From Mycobacterium sp. ACS1612 (GTDB lineage: Bacteria; Actinomycetota; Actinomycetes; Mycobacteriales; Mycobacteriaceae), in contig NZ_LZHZ01000037.1 in assembly GCF_001667505.1 (NCBI RefSeq), positions 184,217 through 248,216 of the forward strand: DNA of 64,000 nt. The letters are read 5' to 3'. Position numbers and translations under genes: made by a program. Shown piece by piece: positions 26,011 to 35,378 of the stretch. The notes beneath the pieces were generated by a model. That model was given only the letters and a program-made list of their open reading frames with translations. It did not search any database and had not been told where the DNA came from. The first letter of the stretch is position 1. The number at the start of each line of letters is the position of its first letter.

Positions 26011-29000
26011 TCCCACCGTTCAGCTTGCAGGACCCACTGCCCGCAGCGAACTCGACCACGGTGCTGGAGGCCAGCGCAGGCACCGGAAAGACGTTCACGC
26101 TCGCGGGCCTGGTCACTCGGTATGTCGCCGAGGGCGCCGCGACGCTCGACCAGATGCTGCTCATCACGTTCGGCCGCGCCGCCAGCCAGGAGTTGCGGGA
26201 CCGGGTTCGCGCCCAACTCGTCGAAGCGGCAGCCACGGAGGAACAACCGGACCGCCGCCGCAGGCTGCGCGACGCGTTGGCGGGTTTCGATGCCGCGACC
26301 ATCGCCACCACACATCAATTCTGCCAACTCGTGCTGAAGTCACTCGGCGTGGCCGGCGACGGCGATACGGGTGTCACACTGGTGGAGAGCCTCGACGACC
26401 TGATCACCGAGATCGTCGACGATCTGTATCTGGCGCACTTCGGGCACGAGCGCGACGATCCTGTCCTCACCTACAAGGACGCCCTACGGCTGGCGCGCGA
26501 GGTGGTCAACCATCCGGCGACGCAACTGCGACCGCTCGACCCGGAACCGGACTCCCGGGCCCAGGTGTGCGTTTCATTCGCCAAAGACGTTGCTGCCGAA
26601 TTGGAAATCCGCAAGCGGCGCCTCGGCATCCTTGGCTACGACGACCTGCTGACCCGTCTGGCCGACGCGCTGAAGGGCGACGACTCCCCCGCGCGCATCA
26701 GGATGCACCTGCGCTGGCCGATCGTCATGGTCGACGAGTTCCAGGACACCGACCCCGTGCAGTGGCAGGTGATCGATCGCGCGTTCAGCGGGCGTTCGAC
26801 CGTCATCCTCATCGGCGATCCGAAGCAAGCCATCTACGCGTTCCGCGGCGGCGACATCGTCACCTATTTGACGGCGGCCGAGACCGCAGGCGAGAAAAAG
26901 ACACTGGGCACCAACTGGCGCAGCGACGGCGCCCTCGTCGAGAGGCTGCAGAAGGTGCTGCTCGGCGCCGAACTCGGTGACCCGCGCATCGTGGTGCACG
27001 AGGTCGATGCCCATCACCGCGGCAGCCGACTCGCGGGCGCGCCGAGCTGTGATCCGTTCCGGCTGCGCGTGGTCAAGCGAGCGACGTTCGGTCGCAGGGG
27101 AATCGAGAATCTCGCGATCGACGACCTGCGGGCACACATCAGCAGGGACTTGGCCGCCGACATTCGTGTGCTGCTGGCCAGCGACGCGACCTTCGACGGC
27201 AGGAAGCTGGAAGCAGGCGACGTCGCGGTGATCGTGGAAAGCCACAAGGATGCCCGCGTCTGTCATCGGGGGCTGCTCGACGCCGGGGTGCCGTCGGTGT
27301 ACACCGGCGACTCCGATGTGTTCGGGTCACAGGCCGCGGCGGATTGGCTGGCGTTGTTGGAGGCATTCGATCAGCCGCACCGCTCCGGTGTGGTGCGCGC
27401 CGTGGCGGCGACGATGTTCTTCGGTGAGACCGCCGAAACCCTTGTCGCAGGCGGTGATCAGCTGACCGACCGGATCGCCGAGACCCTGCGCGAGTGGGCC
27501 AGCCACGCGCGTGAGCGCGGCGTCGCCGCGATCTACGAGGCCGCGCAACTGAACGGCATGGGTGACCGCGTGCTGTCGTGGCAGGACGGCGAGCGCCACA
27601 TGACCGACCTGGCGCACATGACGCAACTGCTTCAGGACGCCGCGCACCGCGAGCATTACAACCTACCCGCGCTTCGCGACTGGCTGAGGACACAACGCGA
27701 AGAGCGAAGCGCCGTCACCGAACGCAACCGCCGACTGGACAGTGATGCGGCGGCGGTGCAGATCATGACGGTGTGGGTGAGCAAGGGACTGCAGTTCCCG
27801 GTCGTGTATCTGCCGTTCAACTTCTACCGCAACGTCTCCGACCGCGAACTGGTGCTCTACCACGAGGGCGAGACCCGCTGCCTGCACGTCGGCGGTAAGG
27901 GCAGCGCCGACTACGACGAGGTCGCCGCGCAGGGCCGCAAAGAGGACGCCAGCGACGATAGCCGACTGACGTACGTCGCGATGACACGGGCGCAGTCACA
28001 GGTGGTGGCGTGGTGGTCGCCGGCGTGGGCCGAACCCAACGGCGGACTGTCGCGACTCTTACGCGGACGCGAGCCCGGCGAGCGTTCGGTTCCGGATCGC
28101 TGCGTGCCCGCCAAGATCTCGGACGACGACGCCATGGCGCGACTGCAGAAGTGGGCGGCCGCCGACGCGCTGGTGATCGAGGAATCGATGGTGGCCGACG
28201 CCGCACCGGTCGCCCGGCCCGTCGAGGAGGTCGCGTTCGAGGTCCGCCACTTCCACCGCGCCATCGACACCACCTGGCGGCGCACGTCGTATTCGGGGTT
28301 GATCCGGGCCGCGGAGACCAGCGGGGTGTCCAGTGAACCGGAAGTCGTCGAATTGGACGACGAGGTCGCCGAGATTCCGGTTGCGGCACGGTCTTCCGGG
28401 CCGGATGTGCCGTCGCCGATGGCGGATCTGCCGACAGGGGCGAAGTTCGGCACGCTGGTACACGCGGTGCTGGAGACCGCGGACCCGTTCGCCGGCGACC
28501 TGGCCGCGGAGTTGCAGGCGCATATCGAAAAACACGCGGTCTGGTGGCCGGTGGATGTCGAGGCGTCGGAGTTGGCGGCGGCGATGGTACCGATGCACGA
28601 CACCCCGCTTGGCCCGTTGGCCGACGGCCTGACATTGCGTCAGATCGGCCTGCGCGACCGCTTGCGGGAGATGGACTTCGAATTCCCGTTGGCCGGTGGC
28701 TCTCTGCGGGACGCGGGGGAGTTGCTCCGCGAGCACCTATCGAAGGACGATCCGCTCGCGTCGTATGCCGACCGGCTCACCGGAGCGGCGCTGGGTGGGC
28801 AGACGCTGCGCGGTTATCTGAGCGGCTCGGTTGACGCGGTGCTGCGGGTCGGCGGCCGGTATGTGGTGGTCGACTACAAGACGAACTGGCTCGGCGACGC
28901 TGACCGCCCGCTGACGTCCGCAGACTACGACGGGCCCCGAATGACCGAGGCTATGCTGCATTCCGACTACCCGCTGCAGGCGCTGCTGTATTCGGTGGTG

Positions 29001-29189
29001 CTGCACAGGTTCCTGCGGTGGCGGCTGCCCGGTTATGACCCGCAGGCCCATCTCGGCGGGGTGATGTACCTGTTCGTGCGGGGCATGTGCGGCGCGTCGA
29101 CGCCGGTGGTCGACGGGCATCCGACGGGTGTGTTCAGTTGGCAACCGCCCGCGTCATTGATCCTCGCGGTCTCGGAGCTGGTCGCATGA
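26007..29189 (+). CDS. recB: Exodeoxyribonuclease V subunit beta (RecB)
   Basis: RecB, 1060 aa: a 3'-5' SF1 helicase fused to a C-terminal nuclease. Walker A is ASAGTGKT (residues 22-29). Walker B is MVDEFQDTDPVQW, followed by LIGDPKQAIYAFRGGD. A late helicase motif reads IMTVWVSKGLQFPVVYLP, and TYVAMTRAQ follows. The C-terminal nuclease core is VVVDYKTNWLG, with the expected Asp/Lys. Its ATG overlaps the recC stop and its own stop overlaps the recD start. All motifs appear intact. Confidence 0.96.
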   Translation: MIPPFSLQDPLPAANSTTVLEASAGTGKTFTLAGLVTRYVAEGAATLDQMLLITFGRAASQELRDRVRAQLVEAAATEEQPDRRRRLRDALAGFDAATIATTHQFCQLVLKSLGVAGDGDTGVTLVESLDDLITEIVDDLYLAHFGHERDDPVLTYKDALRLAREVVNHPATQLRPLDPEPDSRAQVCVSFAKDVAAELEIRKRRLGILGYDDLLTRLADALKGDDSPARIRMHLRWPIVMVDEFQDTDPVQWQVIDRAFSGRSTVILIGDPKQAIYAFRGGDIVTYLTAAETAGEKKTLGTNWRSDGALVERLQKVLLGAELGDPRIVVHEVDAHHRGSRLAGAPSCDPFRLRVVKRATFGRRGIENLAIDDLRAHISRDLAADIRVLLASDATFDGRKLEAGDVAVIVESHKDARVCHRGLLDAGVPSVYTGDSDVFGSQAAADWLALLEAFDQPHRSGVVRAVAATMFFGETAETLVAGGDQLTDRIAETLREWASHARERGVAAIYEAAQLNGMGDRVLSWQDGERHMTDLAHMTQLLQDAAHREHYNLPALRDWLRTQREERSAVTERNRRLDSDAAAVQIMTVWVSKGLQFPVVYLPFNFYRNVSDRELVLYHEGETRCLHVGGKGSADYDEVAAQGRKEDASDDSRLTYVAMTRAQSQVVAWWSPAWAEPNGGLSRLLRGREPGERSVPDRCVPAKISDDDAMARLQKWAAADALVIEESMVADAAPVARPVEEVAFEVRHFHRAIDTTWRRTSYSGLIRAAETSGVSSEPEVVELDDEVAEIPVAARSSGPDVPSPMADLPTGAKFGTLVHAVLETADPFAGDLAAELQAHIEKHAVWWPVDVEASELAAAMVPMHDTPLGPLADGLTLRQIGLRDRLREMDFEFPLAGGSLRDAGELLREHLSKDDPLASYADRLTGAALGGQTLRGYLSGSVDAVLRVGGRYVVVDYKTNWLGDADRPLTSADYDGPRMTEAMLHSDYPLQALLYSVVLHRFLRWRLPGYDPQAHLGGVMYLFVRGMCGASTPVVDGHPTGVFSWQPPASLILAVSELVA

Positions 29190-30802
29190 CCGTCGAACTC
29201 GCGATCAACGACGTCTTCGAGCCTGCGGATGTGCATGTGGCGCAACGGCTGACCGCGCTCGCCAAGGAACCCGACGAGCGGGTGACCCTGGCGGTCGCCT
29301 ACCTGGTGCGGGCATTGCGCGGCGGATCGGTGTGCGTCGACCTGAAATCCGACGAAATGGCCGACCTCGCCGAGGCCGTACGGGTGAGCCCGCTGCTGGC
29401 CGACCCGCCGATCCTCCGACTGAACGGCGACCTGTTGTACCTCGACCGGTACTGGCTCGAGGAGCAGCAGGTGTGCGACGACATCCTCGCGATGGTCACG
29501 CCACGGCCCGCGCAGCCGACACCCGACATCGACCGGCTGTTCCCTGCGGGCTTCGAAGAGCAGCAGGCGGCCGCGGAACTCGCGCTGTCGCAAGGGCTCA
29601 CGGTATTGACCGGCGGCCCGGGCACCGGCAAGACGACGACGGTGGCGCGGTTGTTGGCGTTACTGGCCAGCGGTAAGCGGCTGCGCATTGCGCTGGCGGC
29701 GCCGACCGGTAAGGCGGCCGCCCGGCTGCAGGAGGCGGTGCAACTGGAGGTCGGCAAGCTTTCGTCGTCCGACCAGCAGGCGTTGAGCGGCCTGCACGCG
29801 ACGACGCTGCACCGGCTGCTGGGCAGCAGGCCGGACACGTCGGCGCGGTTCCGGCATCACCGCGGAAATCGGTTGCCGCACGACGTGATCGTGGTGGATG
29901 AGACGTCGATGGTGTCGTTGACGATGATGGCCCGGCTGTTGGAGGCGGTGCGGCCGGACTCCCGGCTGTTGCTGGTCGGCGACCCCGATCAGCTGGCATC
30001 GGTGGAAGCCGGTGCGGTGCTGGCGGATCTGGTCGACGGGCTGGGTGAGGCGCAGATCGCGGCGCTGAAGACGTCGCACCGGTTCGGCGAGTCGATCGGC
30101 GCGCTGGCCTCAGCCATCCGGGACGGCGATGCGGACGCGGCCATCGAGGTGCTGCGGGCCGGCGGCGAGCACATCGAATGGGTCGAGACAGACGATCCCC
30201 GGGACAAATTACGCAAAGTGCTTGTGCCGCATGCTGTTGCGCTTCGCACCGCAGCCATCCTCGGCGACCAGAAGGCCGCGTTGGAGGTGCTCGACGAACA
30301 TCGGTTGTTGTGCGCGCACCGGCGGGGGCCCTTCGGCGTCGCGTACTGGAATCGGCAGGTCGAGCGGTGGCTGACCGAGGAGACCGGCGAGCCGATCTGG
30401 TCGGCGTGGTACGCGGGTCGCCCGGTGTTGGTGACGGCCAACGACTATGGGCTTGGCTTGTACAACGGGGACACCGGCGTGACCGTGGTGCGGGACGAGT
30501 TGCTGCGGGCGGTCATCGGCGACGCGTCGTTCGCGACCAGTCGGCTCGCCGATGTGGAGACCATGCACGCCATGACCATCCACAAGTCGCAAGGGAGTCA
30601 GGCCGACGAGGTGACAGTGCTGCTGCCGCAGGAGGATTCGCGGCTGCTGACGCGCGAGCTGTTCTACACCGCGGTGACCAGGGCGAAACGGCGGGTGCGC
30701 GTGGTAGGTGCCGAGGCCGCGGTGCGGACGGCCATCGAGCGGCGGGCGGTGCGCGCGTCCGGGCTGGCGCAGCGGCTGCGCGCGGTTAGACGCAGCCGCT
30801 GA
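29186..30802 (+). CDS. recD: Exodeoxyribonuclease V subunit alpha (RecD)
   Basis: RecD, 538 aa, the 5'-3' SF1B helicase of RecBCD. Walker A is TGGPGTGKTTTV (residues 142-153). The segment APTGKAAARLQEA follows, then Walker B VIVVDETSMV and LLVGDPDQLASVEAG. The C-terminal motif TIHKSQGSQADEV and FYTAVTRAKRRV complete the helicase. It starts at ATG 29186 with an ATGA overlap with recB. The gene order recC-recB-recD is that of mycobacteria. The last 17 bases overlap the convergent small secreted-protein gene. Confidence 0.96.
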   Translation: MTVELAINDVFEPADVHVAQRLTALAKEPDERVTLAVAYLVRALRGGSVCVDLKSDEMADLAEAVRVSPLLADPPILRLNGDLLYLDRYWLEEQQVCDDILAMVTPRPAQPTPDIDRLFPAGFEEQQAAAELALSQGLTVLTGGPGTGKTTTVARLLALLASGKRLRIALAAPTGKAAARLQEAVQLEVGKLSSSDQQALSGLHATTLHRLLGSRPDTSARFRHHRGNRLPHDVIVVDETSMVSLTMMARLLEAVRPDSRLLLVGDPDQLASVEAGAVLADLVDGLGEAQIAALKTSHRFGESIGALASAIRDGDADAAIEVLRAGGEHIEWVETDDPRDKLRKVLVPHAVALRTAAILGDQKAALEVLDEHRLLCAHRRGPFGVAYWNRQVERWLTEETGEPIWSAWYAGRPVLVTANDYGLGLYNGDTGVTVVRDELLRAVIGDASFATSRLADVETMHAMTIHKSQGSQADEVTVLLPQEDSRLLTRELFYTAVTRAKRRVRVVGAEAAVRTAIERRAVRASGLAQRLRAVRRSR

Positions 30803-31088
30803 CGCTGATGCGCCGTCCGAAGTTGGCGCACACGTTGACGTTGGGCGGTGGTGGCGGCGGCGGTGCGGTTTCGAAGTCCTCGGGTAACGGCGCGTACTCC
30901 GCGGGCGGCGGCGCCCACTGAGCAATGGCGTCGGCGACGCTGCCGCAGGCGTTGACCGATACGTGGCGGCCACCGACCGACCCGCAGACGTCGGCGTCCG
31001 CTGTTGCCGGATCTGCGACCGCCGACAGCCCGACCATCACAGCGCACATCCCGACCAGCGCGAGGCCGCGGGCACCGAATCCGTTCAT
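30786..31088 (-). CDS. Small exported protein with a duplicated Cys motif
   Basis: 100 aa starting at ATG 31088, with a signal peptide (ALVGMCAVMVGLSAVADPATA). The mature protein has two related segments, DVCGSVGGRHVSVNACG and NVCANFGRRISVSGCV. They are separated by a Pro-rich linker including eight consecutive Pro (PPPPPPPP). Each segment could form one disulfide-closed loop, so the protein looks like two copies of a mini-domain. The family is not known to me. It is convergent with recD. Confidence 0.6.
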   Translation of the reverse strand: MNGFGARGLALVGMCAVMVGLSAVADPATADADVCGSVGGRHVSVNACGSVADAIAQWAPPPAEYAPLPEDFETAPPPPPPPNVNVCANFGRRISVSGCV

Positions 31089-31244
31089 GGCTTCGATTCT
31101 GGCAGGCATCCGAACAGTGCATCCCGGAATTGACCGGCATTTTGGCGAACTTTCGGCCACAATTCTAATGATCCGCGCTCAATCCGGCGCGCTGCGACGT
31201 CCAATCGGGTATGTCGTCTGTACAGTCGGTGCGTCTGGCGAATA

Positions 31245-31272
31245 ACCCGCCGCCCAAGCCGGGGTGGCGGGT
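31245..31272 (+). promoter_or_regulatory. Strong stem-loop upstream of the FadD-type gene
   Basis: Eleven-base-pair stem (31245-31255 with 31262-31272, one G.U pair) and a 6-base loop. It lies just upstream of the small ORF that leads into the FadD-type gene. It could be a terminator for upstream transcription or a 5'-UTR control hairpin; no U-tract follows. Confidence 0.4.
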
Positions 31273-31281
31273 GTTACTGGG

Positions 31282-31389
31282 GTGAACAACGCGGAGTCGA
31301 GGACCTCCGCAGGCATCGTCGAACCCAGCGGCTTTCCGGAACAAGAACCCAACTACGCGTATCGCGCGCAGGCAAGGGAATTCGCGTGA
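31282..31389 (+). CDS. Possible leader peptide coupled to the FadD-type gene
   Basis: A 35-residue ORF from GTG 31282 (or 41 residues from GTG 31264). Its TGA overlaps the GTG start of the acyl ligase gene (GTGA), and its reading frame differs from that gene. About three quarters of third codon positions are G or C, consistent with real coding. The peptide is hydrophilic (NNAESRTSAGIVEPSGFPEQ, then Tyr/Ala/Arg-rich). No spaced ribosome site is visible, and a strong hairpin lies immediately upstream. It may be a short coupled gene or a chance ORF. Confidence 0.35.
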   Translation: MNNAESRTSAGIVEPSGFPEQEPNYAYRAQAREFA

Positions 31390-33020
31390 GTCGATTTACC
31401 GAAACGATGTACCGCAATGCACAGCGCAGCTCCAAGGGCATGGTCACCGGGGAACCACACATCCCTGTTCGACATTCTTGGGCCGAGGTACATGACCAAG
31501 CCCGCTGCGTCGCAGGAGGATTGGCCGCCGCAGGCATCGGACCCGGTGACGCCGTAGCCGTCTTGGCAGGAGCCCCAGTCGAGATCGCTCCGACTGCCCA
31601 GGGCATTTGGATGCGCGGGGCAAGCGTCACCATGCTGCATCAGCCGACGCCACGCACCGATCTGGTCCGCTGGGCCAAGGAAACAGCCGATGTCATCAAC
31701 ATGATCACAGCCAAGGCTGTCGTCATCTCAGATCCGTTCATGGCCGCCGCGCCTGTGCTGTACGGGCTTGGTATGACGGTGCTGACCGCCGAGTCGCTGC
31801 TCGCGAGCGCGCCGATCACGCCGGTAGACACTGACGACGACGACGTTGCCCTGATGCAGTTGACCTCGGGCTCAACAGGATCCCCGAAGGCCGTTCAGAT
31901 CACGCACGCCAACGTCGTCGCCAACGCGGAGGCGATGATGGCCGGTTGTGATTTCGATCCGGACCGTGACGTGATCGTCAGCTGGCTGCCCTGCTTCCAC
32001 GACATGGGTATGACGGGTTATCTGACGGTGCCGATGTATGTCGGTGCCGAGCTCGTCAAGATCACGCCGATGGATTTCCTGCGCGATACGTTGTTGTGGG
32101 CCAGGCTGATTGACAAGTACAAGGGCACCATGACGGCCGCGCCGAACTTCGCCTACAACATGTTCGCGAACCGATTACGCAAGCAGGCCACCGTCGGAGA
32201 CTTCGACCTGTCTTCGCTGCGGTGGGCACTTTCTGGAGCGGAACAAGTCGATCCAGTCGATGTGGAAGACCTGTGCATCGCCGGAGCGCCGTTCGGACTC
32301 AAGCCCGAAGCCATCATCCCCGCCTACGGAATGGCCGAGACGACGGTGGCCGTGTCGTTCTCCGAGTGCGGCGGCGGCATGGTCGTCGACGAGGTCGACG
32401 CCAACCTGTTGGCGGTGCTGCACCGCGCCATCCCGGTGACCGGCGGACACACCCGGCGCCTCGTCACGCTGGGCCGGCCACTGCAGGGCTTGGAGGTCAG
32501 GGTCGTCGACGAGTACGGCGCGGAATTACCCGCACGGGGCGTCGGCGTCATCGAAGTCCGCGGTGAACCGGTGACGAGGGGTTACACCACCATGGGCGGC
32601 TTCATCTCGGCGCAGAACGAGCGCGGCTGGTATGACACCGGCGACCTGGGCTACCTGACCGAAACCGGCAGCGTCGTCGTCTGCGGCCGGCTCAAGGACG
32701 TCATCATCATGGCCGGACGCAACATCTTCCCCACCGACATCGAACGCGCCGCGGGCCGCGTCAAGGGCGTGCGGCCGGGGTGCGCGGTCGCAGTACGGCT
32801 GGACGCGGGAATGTCACGGGAGACGTTCGCGGTCGCGGTCGAGTGCCAGGAGTTCGCGGACAAACAGCAGGTGCGCCGGGTGGAGCGGCAGGTCGCGCAC
32901 GAGGTGTTCGCCGAAGTCGATGTGCGCCCGCGCAACGTCGTCGTGCTCGAGCCGGGGATGATCCCGAAGACCCCGTCGGGGAAGCTGCGGCGCGCGCACG
33001 CGCTGTCGCTGGTGACGTAG
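31386..33020 (+). CDS. FadD-family acyl-AMP/acyl-CoA ligase
   Basis: Adenylate-forming enzyme, 544 aa, which activates a carboxylic acid as acyl-adenylate. The A3 P-loop is LTSGSTGSPK (residues 159-168). WLPCFHDMGM and APNFAYNMF resemble fatty-acyl-AMP ligases (FAALs), as does GRLKDVIIMAGRNIFPTDIE. The A10 Lys motif is PSGKLRR near the end. No polyketide synthase or carrier protein gene lies nearby, so the acceptor (CoA or a carrier protein) is undecided. The start is GTG 31386, overlapping the small upstream ORF. It is tail to tail with the L,D-transpeptidase gene. Confidence 0.85.
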   Translation: MSRFTETMYRNAQRSSKGMVTGEPHIPVRHSWAEVHDQARCVAGGLAAAGIGPGDAVAVLAGAPVEIAPTAQGIWMRGASVTMLHQPTPRTDLVRWAKETADVINMITAKAVVISDPFMAAAPVLYGLGMTVLTAESLLASAPITPVDTDDDDVALMQLTSGSTGSPKAVQITHANVVANAEAMMAGCDFDPDRDVIVSWLPCFHDMGMTGYLTVPMYVGAELVKITPMDFLRDTLLWARLIDKYKGTMTAAPNFAYNMFANRLRKQATVGDFDLSSLRWALSGAEQVDPVDVEDLCIAGAPFGLKPEAIIPAYGMAETTVAVSFSECGGGMVVDEVDANLLAVLHRAIPVTGGHTRRLVTLGRPLQGLEVRVVDEYGAELPARGVGVIEVRGEPVTRGYTTMGGFISAQNERGWYDTGDLGYLTETGSVVVCGRLKDVIIMAGRNIFPTDIERAAGRVKGVRPGCAVAVRLDAGMSRETFAVAVECQEFADKQQVRRVERQVAHEVFAEVDVRPRNVVVLEPGMIPKTPSGKLRRAHALSLVT

Positions 33021-33025
33021 GACGC

Positions 33026-34294
33026 TCAGGAAGCCAGCGCGCTGCCCTTGCGCCACTGGTCCCACGGCACTGTCCAGTCCCCGTTGTCCCACAGCTTCAG
33101 CGGCGGCCCGCCGGTGTTGCGCACCTCGACCACGTCGCCGGGGACCGAGAAGTCGTAGAACCAGGCCGCGTTGTCGCCGTTGAGGTTCAGGCAGCCGTGG
33201 CTGGTGTCGGTGTTGCCCTGCGCCCACACCGTCGAATCCAACTGGTGCAGATAGATGCCGTCCGTGCTGATTCGGGTGGCGTATTTGATGGTTTCGCGAT
33301 AACCGAGCCGCGAGTTGATCGGCAGCCCGAACGTCGAGGAGTCCATGATCACCGGGTTGGCCTTGTCCAGCACCGTGTAGACGCCCGGCGGCGTCCAGAA
33401 GCTCAACGTGGTGTTGCCGAACGTCTCGGTGCCACCCATGCCCATCGACGTTGGCATGGTGCGCACCAGCTTGCCGTTGTCGTAGACGCTCACCTGTTTG
33501 GTTTTGTCGTCGGCGATCGACACATGCGCGTCGCCGATCCGAAACGAAACATGTTCGTCTTCTTGGCCGTACAGTCCGTCACCCACCGGGGTGCCATACA
33601 GGTTGGCCGTCACGTCGACGGTAGTGCCTGGCGCGTAATACTTCTCGGGCCGCCAGTGCGCGGTCTGGTCGTCGATCCAGTTCCACGATCCGGTCACCGG
33701 CGGGTTCGTCGTGACCACGAGGTGGCGTTCGGCGTTGGCCTTGTTCTCGATGGGCTCGTCGAACTTCGCGACGACCACCATGCCGACACCGTACGTCGCG
33801 CCGTCCTGAATCAGCCCGCCTGCCGTCGTCTCGAGGTACACCTCGGTCTGGTTGCCGGGTGTCAGCGTGCTGAAGCTGGACGTCTCGCGGGTCGGCATCC
33901 CGTTCGGTCCGCGAGCCGCGATGGTCAGGGTGTAGGTGCGGCCGTAGCCGAGCTGGGTCGTCGGCTTCCACACGCTCCCGTCCGGGGTGAGCACGCCGGA
34001 AATCACCTTGCCCGAATCGCTGCGCATCTCGACGGTCGTGATCGTCCCCGACGTGGCGGTGACCAGAACCGGTCCCGACGGGCTGACGTGGTCGGCGCCC
34101 GACGCCGGCGCCACCCAGACCGCGGCGGGCTGCGGCGCCACGGGCTGCGTCGCGGCGTGCGCGACGGGAGTGCCCGTCACCGCGCAACGGTTGCCGCAGG
34201 CTGGAGTCGTGGACAACACCACACCGCCGAGCACAGCCAGGACCGCGAGCACAACCGCCAGGCAAGCTTCCTGGACACGGCGAGTAGACGTCAA
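33026..34294 (-). CDS. L,D-transpeptidase (YkuD) with Ig-like domains
   Basis: Peptidoglycan 3-3 cross-linking enzyme, 422 aa. The N-terminal membrane or export segment spans residues 11-28. Two bacterial Ig-like domains occupy roughly 55-250. The YkuD catalytic domain is C-terminal, with His350 (IYLHQL) and the signature TSHGCLNLN, giving His366 and catalytic Cys368. It acts outside the membrane. Cys33 follows TPA, which is not a convincing lipobox. Mycobacteria have several such Ldt paralogues and I cannot assign the exact one. These enzymes are inhibited by carbapenems. Confidence 0.92.
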   Translation of the reverse strand: MTSTRRVQEACLAVVLAVLAVLGGVVLSTTPACGNRCAVTGTPVAHAATQPVAPQPAAVWVAPASGADHVSPSGPVLVTATSGTITTVEMRSDSGKVISGVLTPDGSVWKPTTQLGYGRTYTLTIAARGPNGMPTRETSSFSTLTPGNQTEVYLETTAGGLIQDGATYGVGMVVVAKFDEPIENKANAERHLVVTTNPPVTGSWNWIDDQTAHWRPEKYYAPGTTVDVTANLYGTPVGDGLYGQEDEHVSFRIGDAHVSIADDKTKQVSVYDNGKLVRTMPTSMGMGGTETFGNTTLSFWTPPGVYTVLDKANPVIMDSSTFGLPINSRLGYRETIKYATRISTDGIYLHQLDSTVWAQGNTDTSHGCLNLNGDNAAWFYDFSVPGDVVEVRNTGGPPLKLWDNGDWTVPWDQWRKGSALAS

Positions 34295-34421
34295 CAGTTC
34301 TCCGTTGGGGTCGGCGAGGGCCGGGACGGCTCAATATTAGACAGAGCGCGGTGGGATCAGTGCAACTCGGTTGAGGTGCACTGATTCGTAACGGTCTTGT
34401 TGTGCGGGCGAATTCAGCGCT

Positions 34422-34883
34422 TCACCCCGCCGTGTCCGCGGCCACCCAGTCATACGGCAGGAACTTCCCGTCGAAGGTGACGACGACGCGGTCCCCGGAC
34501 GGGTGCGGCTTCTTCTCCACGCTCACGCTGAAGTTGATCGCGCTCATGATGCCGTCGCCGAACTGCTCGTGGACCAATTCCTTGATCGCGGGGCCGTAGA
34601 CCTGCAGGGCTTCGTAGAAGCGGTAGATGGTCGGGTCAGTCGGCACCGCGGTGGGCAGCCCGCCGCGCATCGGCACGGCCGCGAGTATGGGCACCGTCGA
34701 CTCATCGAGGCCGAGCAGGTCGACCAGTGTGCGGCCGTCGTCCGGCGGGATCGGATGTTGGCCGAGCAGGGCGGCGGTGGTCCAGACGACCGGCTTTCCG
34801 ATGGCGTCCGCCAGCTGCTGCCAGGTCAGCCCTTTGGCGAGCCGGGTGGCGATGATCTGTTGGGTGATCTCGTCTCGAGTCAT
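34422..34883 (-). CDS. cynS: Cyanate hydratase (cyanase)
   Basis: Cyanase, 153 aa, converting cyanate and bicarbonate to ammonia and CO2. An N-terminal helical (lambda-repressor-like) domain is followed by the catalytic domain. The active-site residues correspond to E. coli Arg96, Glu99 and Ser122: here Arg88 and Glu91 (IYRFYEALQVYG) and Ser114 (FGDGIMSAINF). Length is normal for the family. It starts at ATG 34883, divergent from the MOSC gene with 54 bases between starts. No cynT carbonic anhydrase or cynX transporter is adjacent. Confidence 0.93.
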   Translation of the reverse strand: MTRDEITQQIIATRLAKGLTWQQLADAIGKPVVWTTAALLGQHPIPPDDGRTLVDLLGLDESTVPILAAVPMRGGLPTAVPTDPTIYRFYEALQVYGPAIKELVHEQFGDGIMSAINFSVSVEKKPHPSGDRVVVTFDGKFLPYDWVAADTAG

Positions 34884-34937
34884 GCCGTCAATGATCGGCC
34901 CGGCTGCAGGCTTACGCCACGTCGGTACCCTGGCTTC

Positions 34938-35378
34938 ATGCAGGTGAGCGCCATCCACATCGCGCCAGGCAGCCGGCTTCCGGTGCGGGTGGTCGACGAG
35001 GTGACGGCCGAAGCGGGTAGAGGTCTGGTCGGCGACCGCTATCACGGCACCCGGCACCGGCACGTCACCATTCAGTCGCAGGAGATGCTCGACAAGGCGG
35101 CGGCCGAACTGGGCCACGGGTTCGACGCCGGCGCGACCCGCCGCAACATCACGGTGGACGCGGGTGAGATCCCGACGAAGCCTGGCACGCGGCTGACGAT
35201 CGGCGACGTCGAACTGGAGGTGGTGCGGGTGTCGGCACCATGCCGACTGCTCGACGACTTCATCGGACCCGGTGCCGCCGCGGCGCTGCGCCGCCGGGCC
35301 GGTTCGGCATGCCGGGTGCTGCGTTCGGGCACCATCCGGGTCGGCGACGCCGTATTGATCGACTGTCAGCCCGAGTAG
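34938..35378 (+). CDS. MOSC-domain protein
   Basis: Single-domain protein of 146 aa. MOSC features visible are GLVGDRYHGTRHRHVTIQS near residues 30-48 and VSAPCRLLDDF with the conserved Cys of molybdenum-cofactor sulfurase C-terminal domains. Family members bind the molybdenum cofactor or act in hydroxylamine-type reduction; the exact role here is unknown. ATG 34938 is the first Met. The last 13 bases overlap the convergent hydrolase gene. Confidence 0.85.
   Translation: MQVSAIHIAPGSRLPVRVVDEVTAEAGRGLVGDRYHGTRHRHVTIQSQEMLDKAAAELGHGFDAGATRRNITVDAGEIPTKPGTRLTIGDVELEVVRVSAPCRLLDDFIGPGAAAALRRRAGSACRVLRSGTIRVGDAVLIDCQPE

Noticed and set aside
24445..26016. 523-codon minus-strand frame opposite recC
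   Set aside because: A shadow of the recC codon pattern; no family resemblance and no ribosome site.
32780..34384. 534-codon plus-strand frame spanning the end of the FadD gene and the transpeptidase gene
   Set aside because: It lies out of frame in one real gene and antisense to another, with no recognisable domain.
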